From assembly GCA_023262965.1 (NCBI GenBank), contig JALQXX010000045.1, positions 1 to 9,324 on the forward strand: a DNA stretch of 9,324 bases. Direction: 5' to 3'. Positions 1 to 5,400 of this stretch are shown piece by piece; within the stretch, counting starts at the first letter, position 1, and the number at the start of each line of letters is the position of its first letter. The stretch comes from Candidatus Marinamargulisbacteria bacterium. Lineage in GTDB: Bacteria > Margulisbacteria > Marinamargulisbacteria > UBA817. The translations under genes and the position numbers were made by a program. Below the pieces are notes generated by a model. It did no database searches, was not told where the DNA came from, and worked only from the letters and a program-made list of their open reading frames with translations.

Positions 1-100
1 TAATGACATCATGATGAGGGGTCTAGTCACCCCACGCCGTTCGGCGTGATAAAGATCGCGCTCTTGCAGCCCGATCTAATCAGGATAAGCACGAAGACAG
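1..100. repeat. Structured repeat, copy A (window edge)
   Basis: First copy of an element that recurs at 144-247. It holds, in order, a perfect 10-bp palindrome CATCATGATG (7-16), an inverted repeat GGGGT/ACCCC (18-22 with 29-33), a perfect 7-bp hairpin CACGCCG-TT-CGGCGTG (33-48) and a longer inverted repeat AGATCG/CGATCT (53-58 with 72-77) enclosing GCT/AGC. Copy A starts at the window edge, so its left boundary is unknown. It has no transposase and no CRISPR-like repeat and spacer sizes. A dispersed palindromic (REP-like) element or a structured RNA are both possible; the sequence does not decide. Confidence 0.75.
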
Positions 101-143
101 TGCCACTCTAGGGGTCGCTGTTCAGCGCCGATAAGTCTTGGGA
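101..143. repeat. Inter-repeat spacer with hairpin
   Basis: The bases between the two repeat copies can also fold. CGCTG-TT-CAGCG (116-127) is a perfect 5-bp hairpin with the same TT loop as the main repeat hairpin. It is enclosed by AAGAC (94-98) pairing with GTCTT (135-139). The spacer may be part of a larger structured unit rather than neutral sequence. Only one copy is visible, because the window ends before another could be compared. Confidence 0.4.
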
Positions 144-247
144 TAATGACATCATGATGGGGGGGCTAGTCACCCCACGCCGTTCGGCGCGATAAAGATC
201 GCGCTCCTTGCTGTCCGACCTAATCAGGATAACAAGCACACAAGATA
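144..247. repeat. Structured repeat, copy B
   Basis: Second copy, offset 143 bp from copy A. Over about 88 aligned bases it differs by roughly six substitutions and one inserted C; further on it gains a CA before GCAC. The palindrome (150-159) is unchanged. The 7-bp hairpin is at 176-191 and the outer stem at 196-201 with 216-221. Each of these stems carries one T-to-C change on the plus strand (190 and 219). Read on the plus strand both create A-C mismatches; read on the minus strand both become G-U wobbles, so the folds survive only in a minus-strand RNA. The G-run grows to seven (159-165). Confidence 0.75.
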
Positions 248-427
248 GAAAACCCCAATCAGGGAGAAGGGATAACAATGTGTCACTGCGATATTTTCTG
301 GCGCGACAGACCTCTGTCTTTAGTTGTCGCGATAAGATAATTGTGCCGAACTCGGTCTGCACGCTGCGGATACTGTGATATCTACGGGAATGCTGTGGTT
401 ACTTGGGATATTTAGGATAAAATACTG
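248..427. other. Non-coding stretch with inverted repeat and GATAA motifs
   Basis: No credible gene is seen here. A 7-bp inverted repeat CGCGACA/TGTCGCG (302-308 with 325-331) encloses a competing AGAC/GTCT stem (308-311 with 316-319). Four of the region's ten GATAA pentamers lie here (271, 331, 336, 416). The 9-mer CTTGGGATA at 402-410 also occurs at 137-145, just before repeat copy B. Continuous frames exist only on the minus strand and look like shadows running into the repeat. Confidence 0.5.
418..423 (+). promoter_or_regulatory. Possible -10 box for trpEG
   Basis: TAAAAT is one mismatch from TATAAT. The hexamer 17 bp upstream (395-400, GTGGTT) is a poor -35, so support is weak. Initiation near 430 would leave a leader of about 70 nt containing the AGGAGC/GCTCCT hairpin (436-452). 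Confidence 0.25.
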
Positions 428-496
428 ATGTTCACAGGAGCTGGACGCTCCTCGATTGGTGGCGCTCGATTCGGACTCGATAGTTCTGAGAGATAA
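428..496 (+). CDS. Possible 22-codon leader ORF before trpE
   Basis: An ATG at 428 opens 22 codons that end in TAA at 494-496, only two bases before the trpE ATG. AGGA (414-417) lies 10 nt upstream as a plausible Shine-Dalgarno. The peptide is Gly/Ser/Arg-rich and has no Trp, so it is not a classical trp attenuator peptide. Its codons cover the hairpin AGGAGC-TGGAC-GCTCCT (436-452) and three CTCGAT repeats (451, 465, 476). The trpE start has only a weak GAGAG-type site, so ribosomes finishing this ORF could re-initiate there. It may equally be a chance frame: 22 codons is short and no homologue is recognised. Confidence 0.3.
   Translation: MFTGAGRSSIGGARFGLDSSER
436..452 (+). promoter_or_regulatory. 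Leader hairpin AGGAGC/GCTCCT upstream of trpE
   Basis: A perfect 6-bp stem with a 5-nt loop (TGGAC). The left arm contains the Shine-Dalgarno-like AGGAG, which the stem would hide. It is not followed by a T-tract, so it does not look like an intrinsic terminator. It sits inside the possible leader ORF about 47 nt before the trpE start. A role in controlling trpE translation is inference. Confidence 0.35.
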
Positions 497-498
497 AC

Positions 499-1284
499 AT
501 GTGTGGTTCTGAAAGAATGAGACATGGGGATATTTTTCAAGCCGTATTATCGCAACGATTTTCAGTGCCCCAAAGGCAGTCGCCTCTAACCGTCTACCGG
601 TCTTTGCGGCATATCAACCCATCGCCTTACATGTTTTACTTTAACTATGGGGATTATCAACTGATTGGATCCTCCCCGGAAGTACTGGTCAAATCCACCA
701 ATGGCACGGCATGGGTACGTCCCATTGCCGGAACCCGCAAACGCAGCGATTCCGACGAAGCCGAACAAGCCCTGATTGAATGCCTCACATCCGACCCCAA
801 AGAAGTGGCCGAACACATGATGTTGGTAGACTTGGGCCGTAATGATTTGGGCCGTGTATGCGCTTATAACTCCATTACGGTTGATGAACGCATGATCATC
901 GAACGCTATTCCCACGTGATGCATATGGTCAGTAATATTCGCGGAACCCTATTGCCGAATGTGTCCCCCATCGATCTATTCAAAGCCACCTTTCCCGCGG
1001 GAACCGTCAGCGGGGCCCCCAAACGACGTGCCATTCAAATTATTGACGCTATTGAAACCGACGCCCGCAGCATCTATGCGGGTGGGGTCGGCTATTTTGA
1101 CTTTAATACGGACTGTGATTTTTGCATTGCCATTCGCACCATTGTTGCCGAAAATGGCCGCTACTTTGTTCAAGCAGGAGCGGGCATTGTGGCCGACTCG
1201 GATCCGTATACCGAATACCGAGAATCCCAAAACAAAGCCCAAGGGGTGCTATTAGCCTGTCTATCTGGAGCCACTTCGACATGA
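499..1284 (+). CDS. trpE: Anthranilate synthase component I, C-terminal half only
   Basis: TrpE converts chorismate to anthranilate using ammonia from TrpG, the first committed step of tryptophan synthesis. At 261 residues this is about half the usual ~500. It begins right at the conserved GDIFQ.VLSQRF segment (residues 10-21) that opens the chorismate-binding domain. The domain itself looks complete: PIAGT (75-79), [12 protein letters not shown] (105-116), SHVMHMVS (138-145), [11 protein letters not shown] (165-175) and QAGAG (225-229). PIAGT, rather than the PIKGT of PabB, favours anthranilate over aminodeoxychorismate synthesis. The N-terminal domain, which carries the tryptophan feedback site in known TrpE proteins, is absent, and no remnant is seen in any upstream frame. 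A TGA at 487-489 closes the frame upstream. ATG 517 is an alternative start. The domain is undegraded, so it may be a working free-standing enzyme or a recent truncation. Confidence 0.88.
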   Translation: MCGSERMRHGDIFQAVLSQRFSVPQRQSPLTVYRSLRHINPSPYMFYFNYGDYQLIGSSPEVLVKSTNGTAWVRPIAGTRKRSDSDEAEQALIECLTSDPKEVAEHMMLVDLGRNDLGRVCAYNSITVDERMIIERYSHVMHMVSNIRGTLLPNVSPIDLFKATFPAGTVSGAPKRRAIQIIDAIETDARSIYAGGVGYFDFNTDCDFCIAIRTIVAENGRYFVQAGAGIVADSDPYTEYRESQNKAQGVLLACLSGATST

Positions 1285-1850
1285 TTTTAGTCATCGACAA
1301 TTACGATTCTTTTACCTACAATCTGGTCCAATATGTGGGCGAACACACCGAGTCCATTCGTGTGGTCCGAAACGATGCCGTATCGTTGGCCACATTGGCG
1401 GAATGGCCCATCACCAAAATTATCATTTCTCCGGGGCCGGGTCGCCCCCACGATGCCGGGATATCCATGGACGTTATTCGCCATTTTTACAAACAAACCC
1501 CCATTTTAGGCGTATGCTTGGGCCATCAAGCCATTGGAGAGGTCTTTGGGGGAATCATTACCTACGCTCCCACGATTATGCATGGCAAAGCATCCCCGAT
1601 TTTTCACGATGGTAAGGGATTGTATGACGGCCTTCCTTCGCCATTTGATGGTGGCCGCTACCATTCCTTAGTCATTGATCGCATCACCTTTCCATCCACC
1701 GAGTTAACCATCACATCGTGGTTGGACGATGGCACTATTATGGGTGTTCAACACCATAACTATCCTGTAATCGGCATTCAATTTCACCCCGAAAGCCTGT
1801 TAACCGATCATGGAAAACAGATCATAAAAAATTTTATTGATTACGTATAA
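1281..1850 (+). CDS. trpG: Anthranilate synthase component II (glutamine amidotransferase)
   Basis: This class I glutamine amidotransferase subunit releases ammonia from glutamine for TrpE; in some bacteria the same protein also serves PabB. The product is 189 residues, normal for TrpG/PabA. It opens with the family start [18 protein letters not shown], has the SPGPG oxyanion-region motif (50-54), the nucleophile Cys79 in GVCLGHQAIG, and His169/Glu171 in GIQFHPES. The ATG overlaps the trpE TGA as ATGA, a translational-coupling arrangement. The frame is open further upstream, back to 1122, but the homology begins at 1281, so the longer version is rejected. trpD does not follow, as it often does in trp operons; infA comes next after 89 nt. 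Confidence 0.93.
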   Translation: MILVIDNYDSFTYNLVQYVGEHTESIRVVRNDAVSLATLAEWPITKIIISPGPGRPHDAGISMDVIRHFYKQTPILGVCLGHQAIGEVFGGIITYAPTIMHGKASPIFHDGKGLYDGLPSPFDGGRYHSLVIDRITFPSTELTITSWLDDGTIMGVQHHNYPVIGIQFHPESLLTDHGKQIIKNFIDYV

Positions 1851-1892
1851 GTGGTCTTCGCAATTATTTTTCAAAATAACCCCAACTTTCCG

Positions 1893-1921
1893 TTGGTGTT
1901 CTGCAATTTATATGGTATAGT
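1893..1921 (+). promoter_or_regulatory. Candidate infA promoter
   Basis: TTGGTG (1893-1898) and TATAGT (1916-1921) are separated by 17 bp, the standard sigma-70 spacing. The -10 matches five of six consensus bases; the -35 matches only three. Initiation near 1928 would give a very short leader containing little more than the ribosome binding site. It lies in the 89-nt trpG-infA gap, where no strong terminator is seen, so read-through from trpEG is possible. Confidence 0.4.
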
Positions 1922-1929
1922 CCATGAAT

Positions 1930-1934
1930 AGGAG
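1930..1934 (+). promoter_or_regulatory. infA ribosome binding site
   Basis: AGGAG five bases before GTG 1940. It decides the non-ATG start, because no in-frame ATG lies near the start of the IF-1 homology. Confidence 0.75.
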
Positions 1935-1939
1935 TTATT

Positions 1940-2158
1940 GTGAAAAAAAATGATACAATTGAAGCTAACGGTAAAGTCATTGAATGCTTTAAAGGTGGGA
2001 AGTTCCTGGTCAAGTTGGATTCTGGCCAAGAAATTAGTGCCTACTTATCGGGTCGAATGAAAAAATTTCGTATCCGTGTTTTATTGGGAGATGATGTTAA
2101 AATGGAGTTGTCGCCCTACGATTTAACCATTGGTCGGATTGTGTTTCGCAGTAAGTAA
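1940..2158 (+). CDS. infA: Translation initiation factor IF-1
   Basis: IF-1 binds the A site of the 30S subunit and acts with IF-2 and IF-3 during translation initiation in the cytoplasm. The product is 72 residues, the usual length, and covers a single OB-fold (S1-like) domain. Recognisable family segments are DTIEANGKVIE near the N terminus, the YLSGRMKKFRIRVLLGD core and the C-terminal ELSPYDLTIGRIVFRSK. The centre is divergent: ECFKGGKFLVKLDSGQE replaces the usual EALPNAKFKVELENGH type. The start is GTG with AGGAG five bases upstream. The helicase gene begins three bases after the stop, pointing to a bicistronic message. Confidence 0.96.
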   Translation: MKKNDTIEANGKVIECFKGGKFLVKLDSGQEISAYLSGRMKKFRIRVLLGDDVKMELSPYDLTIGRIVFRSK

Positions 2159-2161
2159 ATT

Positions 2162-3457
2162 ATGTCATCTACACCGCTCTTTGCCCAACTGGGCTTATCC
2201 CCACAAACCATTTCAACATTAACCAAGCGTGGCTATAATCATCCCACGCCGATTCAAACACAGCTAATTCCAGCCGTTCTTGAAACAACGTCGGATATTA
2301 TGGCGCAAGCTGCCACCGGTACCGGAAAAACCGGGGCTTTCGGTATCCCATTAATCGATCAACTACATTTATCGCTGCACGCGGTCCAAGCGTTGGTCAT
2401 TGCCCCTACACGGGAACTCGCGGCTCAGGTGTCGCGTGAATTACGTTTATTTGCGGAAGGTCGCCCCATAGTCGTTGTCGAAATGTGTGGTGGTTCGGGT
2501 ATGCGCGAACAAATCTCCGAACTAAAATCCTTAAAAAAAGCCACCATTGTTGTTGGTACTCCAGGTCGAATACTGGATCATTTGCTTAAAAAACGCTTAC
2601 GCACTCACGATTTACAATGGTTTGTACTGGATGAAGTCGATGAAATGCTCAATTTTGGCTTCAAAGATGATATCGACAAAATTGTCGCTTTCTTACCCGA
2701 AAATCGTCGCACTATTGTGCTGTCCGCTACCTATCCCAAGTCCGTCAAAGCAACCGTTAACCACTATTTATCTGACCCTATCGTCATTAATGCGGCGCCC
2801 ACTCAAGCGGATAAACCCGCCATTCACGAACAATATTATGCAGTTAAAAAAATCAGTAAGTTTCAGTTACTCTGCCGTGTTATCGATGCCTTGCCCAATT
2901 TTTATGGGTTTATATTTTGCAATACCAAACGGGAAGTGGATGAATTATCCAAACAGATGATTCATGCCGGTTATTTGGTGGATAGCTTGCACGGGGACTT
3001 ATCGCAGTCCCAACGCAACCGCGCCTTTGAGCGATTCACTTCCAAACAATGCTCCATGTTGATTGTGACGGATGTCGCAGCACGCGGGATTGATGTTAAA
3101 AACATCTCCCATGTTATTAATCTGTCGGTTCCTCAAAATTTGGATGTATATACGCATCGTATTGGCCGAACGGGTCGTGCGGGTCAGTCTGGGGTTGCGA
3201 TTACCTTTGTTGGCGATAGCCAATTTGGTAAGTTCAAGCGACTCATTGCTAAGCGGTCCATTGAAAAACAAAACATTCCGTCACCGAGCGATATTCTTGC
3301 CTCCAAAAAAGCCGCATTGTTAAATCAACTGAATCAAGTTGCCCCTAAACCGTTTTATATGGAACTGGCTATGGATTTGGTTAAAGGCATTCCCACCGAT
3401 GATGCAATGGCTCGTTTGTTGCAATTGCGTTGCGCAGACATTTTTAAGCGGCGTTAA
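2162..3457 (+). CDS. DEAD-box ATP-dependent RNA helicase
   Basis: This ATP-driven RNA-unwinding enzyme has all the main motifs in order: Q motif GYNHPTPIQ (24-32), motif I ATGTGKT (51-57), Ia PTRELA (82-87), GG (110-111), TPGR (133-136), motif II as DEVD (157-160), SAT (188-190), HGD (277-279), VTDVAARGID (302-311) and HRIGRTGR (332-339). Motif II has Val where Ala is typical; the catalytic acidic residues remain. The 431 residues hold the two RecA-like domains plus a roughly 70-residue helical tail; the long RNA-binding extension of E. coli DeaD (629 residues) is missing. It is likely of the CsdA/RhlE general type, with roles in ribosome assembly or mRNA turnover, but the subfamily is uncertain. 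The ATG follows the infA stop by three bases with no clear Shine-Dalgarno, suggesting coupling. The stop overlaps the convergent gene. Confidence 0.95.
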   Translation: MSSTPLFAQLGLSPQTISTLTKRGYNHPTPIQTQLIPAVLETTSDIMAQAATGTGKTGAFGIPLIDQLHLSLHAVQALVIAPTRELAAQVSRELRLFAEGRPIVVVEMCGGSGMREQISELKSLKKATIVVGTPGRILDHLLKKRLRTHDLQWFVLDEVDEMLNFGFKDDIDKIVAFLPENRRTIVLSATYPKSVKATVNHYLSDPIVINAAPTQADKPAIHEQYYAVKKISKFQLLCRVIDALPNFYGFIFCNTKREVDELSKQMIHAGYLVDSLHGDLSQSQRNRAFERFTSKQCSMLIVTDVAARGIDVKNISHVINLSVPQNLDVYTHRIGRTGRAGQSGVAITFVGDSQFGKFKRLIAKRSIEKQNIPSPSDILASKKAALLNQLNQVAPKPFYMELAMDLVKGIPTDDAMARLLQLRCADIFKRR

Positions 3458-5316
3458 ATACCGGCTGGTCCCAGCTCTAGCACCATTTTTTGTTGCATCA
3501 TCGCCTTTAGGGTTCCTTTTATAAACCCAATGGACTGTGGGGCGACCCTTGTATTGGATTCAAATTGAGACGATGTTGCTAAAACAGCTTTTAATCGCGG
3601 TATATTGACATTAATAAAATGACTTTTTAAACGATTTCGCTCAGAGACCCATTGCTGTCGCAGTATTTTTTGGGCTTGTGGCGGGGTCATTTTCAATTGA
3701 TTGGCCAACCGCCTCAGGTTTTTTTGTTGATCAAAAATACGGCGATTTTTTTGGGTTTCTGCATAGCATATCGCGTCATACACGTGACGCATGGTACCAA
3801 TCAGAACCTGCTTATTAATGGGCAGATCCATCGATTGTTTGGCATAAAACTCGGTGGCTAATTGGTTCATAACACATTTAATTTCGGTGGTCAAATTCAC
3901 CTTTTTGGGATTCACACTGTGGCGATAATACACCCATAATAGATGGGCTTTCATGGATTGGGTTAGCTGATGAATATAAGTCTTTAACGATCCAATATAC
4001 GCATGACGGGATTTAAGAATGCGCCGTACACGAACACGATCCACCGGAATAGGGGATGCACAGGGAATCGTATCCGTAAGGGGCGTATCCGCAGTGGGGT
4101 CATCCGTTGATACCGTATTATAGACCACTAATTGATCGGCCATATCGTCCATTTTATCCGCCACAAATTTAAAGGAACGTCGAATGGCATCCTGACCATT
4201 ATAGCGGGATAATTTAGCGTAGGTATCGGATGATTGAATGGTCTTTAGGTGATGACGCATTTCACGCAGATTATCGGGGGTGGTTAGCGGATGTTCCATC
4301 CATGCCGCACCCAAAATGGATGCTGCTTGTACGGGTGACAGCGGATCAAACTGAAACAACTGCTCCATTTGACTCATCAAATGCGTAACGGCACCCATTA
4401 CCCCCAATTTTAGCCGATTCATTTCTTCGGTTTGGGCCACTGATTGCTGAAGCAGCTGATGTACCGACACGGCTGAATCGGGAACCGCCAACCGGGTACC
4501 CGCATCAAAGGGCTCCATTAACTGACGCAGTTCATGCTTAGCCACAGCCACTTCATGATGCTGATCGCTGACAATGGTATCCAAGGGCTTGGCAATAATA
4601 TGACGAATTTTAAATTTAATCGACGGATGCAACTGTTCAAAATCGGTATTGGATTCCACGTTATCGGAATATGACTGAAGGGTCGCATGCATCACCACGC
4701 GATCGTTAATTGTTTGCCGAACCGATACATCCAGCTCCACTTTTTGGGTCAATTGATCGGCTAACGCATCAATACTGGCCTTTTTATCCTGCCAGTGCTG
4801 TTGCACAATCGCATCCAAATGGGGCACTGTAATCGTCAATTGGTGTTCAATAGCCTTGAAACTCATATCACCCAAAGAGCATCGCAGTAAGGGCTGGGAT
4901 AATGCCGTTTGAATATAATGTACATGCTCAATTAATGCCTGAAATTGATGACTCATAGACCGATTTTTTTCGAATTCATCGTAACAGTCATGGCGATATT
5001 CAGCATATTTTCGAATCATGGTTTCAATCGGCATATCCAAATTCAATGTGGGTGATGGATACGCCGATTCCCCCGAAAATACCTGCAGTACTCGCTGAAT
5101 CACTGTTTGCATATGGGTCAATGCCTTCAAGTAATCCGATCGGGGAGATACCGATGACCGGATAATCGTTTCGTGTGTGGCCGATTCGGGATCATGTTTA
5201 TTGGCCATATCGGTCCAATGCGCAATATCGGCAGGCAGTTCCTGGCATTTTGCGGCCAATAAGGCTACGATATTTATTAGGGGTTGGACATGGGTATCCG
5301 ATTGATAGGGTGCCAT
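3454..5316 (-). CDS. Unrecognised 620-residue helical protein
   Basis: I do not recognise this family. ATG 5316 is chosen because AAGGAG (5322-5327) sits five bases upstream; an in-frame ATG at 5340 would add eight residues (Gly-rich) but has no ribosome binding site. The protein is rich in Gln, His, Met and charged residues, looks mostly helical, and has no signal peptide or clear membrane segment, so it is probably cytoplasmic or secreted by a leaderless route. A Thr/Asp/Pro-rich linker at about residues 402-424 divides a large N-terminal helical region from a basic C-terminal part. Residues 535-556 (start RRLANQLKMTPPQAQKIL) resemble a helix-turn-helix, only weakly. It follows feoB by 84 nt on the same strand but may have its own promoter. 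A structural, nucleic-acid-binding or host-directed role are all possible; none is shown. Confidence 0.85.
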   Translation of the reverse strand: MAPYQSDTHVQPLINIVALLAAKCQELPADIAHWTDMANKHDPESATHETIIRSSVSPRSDYLKALTHMQTVIQRVLQVFSGESAYPSPTLNLDMPIETMIRKYAEYRHDCYDEFEKNRSMSHQFQALIEHVHYIQTALSQPLLRCSLGDMSFKAIEHQLTITVPHLDAIVQQHWQDKKASIDALADQLTQKVELDVSVRQTINDRVVMHATLQSYSDNVESNTDFEQLHPSIKFKIRHIIAKPLDTIVSDQHHEVAVAKHELRQLMEPFDAGTRLAVPDSAVSVHQLLQQSVAQTEEMNRLKLGVMGAVTHLMSQMEQLFQFDPLSPVQAASILGAAWMEHPLTTPDNLREMRHHLKTIQSSDTYAKLSRYNGQDAIRRSFKFVADKMDDMADQLVVYNTVSTDDPTADTPLTDTIPCASPIPVDRVRVRRILKSRHAYIGSLKTYIHQLTQSMKAHLLWVYYRHSVNPKKVNLTTEIKCVMNQLATEFYAKQSMDLPINKQVLIGTMRHVYDAICYAETQKNRRIFDQQKNLRRLANQLKMTPPQAQKILRQQWVSERNRLKSHFINVNIPRLKAVLATSSQFESNTRVAPQSIGFIKGTLKAMMQQKMVLELGPAGI

Positions 5317-5321
5317 AATTG

Positions 5322-5327
5322 CTCCTT
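5322..5327 (-). promoter_or_regulatory. Ribosome binding site of the 620-residue ORF
   Basis: AAGGAG on the minus strand, five bases before ATG 5316. It is the strongest Shine-Dalgarno in the window and selects this start over the ATG at 5340. Confidence 0.8.
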
Positions 5328-5355
5328 CTCCCCCACTCATTTATTGAACTAATGC

Positions 5356-5361
5356 GTTATA
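5356..5361 (-). promoter_or_regulatory. Possible -10 box for the 620-residue ORF
   Basis: TATAAC on the minus strand matches five of six -10 bases. No good -35 is seen at 16-18 bp. Initiation near 5349 would give a leader of about 33 nt carrying AAGGAG. It would let the gene be transcribed apart from feoAB. Confidence 0.3.
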
Positions 5362-5400
5362 CCCCAAAAATGCCATCCCTAAACATCCCCCCGGATCCAA

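Noticed and set aside
1-247. CRISPR array
   Set aside because: Only two copies of about 100 bp with internal hairpins and a 43-bp gap; neither repeat length nor spacing fits.
108-362. 84-codon minus-strand ORF over repeat copy B
   Set aside because: It runs through the hairpins of the repeat, has no recognisable domain, and copy A does not preserve the same frame. Treated as a chance frame.
456-512. TTG-started leader frame with one Trp codon overlapping the trpE start
   Set aside because: A single Trp codon, no good ribosome site and no terminator hairpin with a T-tract; not enough for attenuation.
1122-1280. 53-residue N-terminal extension of trpG
   Set aside because: It lies inside trpE in another frame; TrpG homology starts at ATG 1281 with the ATGA overlap.
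1864-1879. TTATTTT/AAAATAA inverted repeat after trpG as a terminator
   Set aside because: The stem is all A/T with a two-base loop and has no following T-tract; stability is too low for a convincing intrinsic terminator.
5317-5340. Upstream ATG (5340) of the 620-residue ORF
   Set aside because: It has no ribosome site, and the AAGGAG for ATG 5316 lies within those eight codons.
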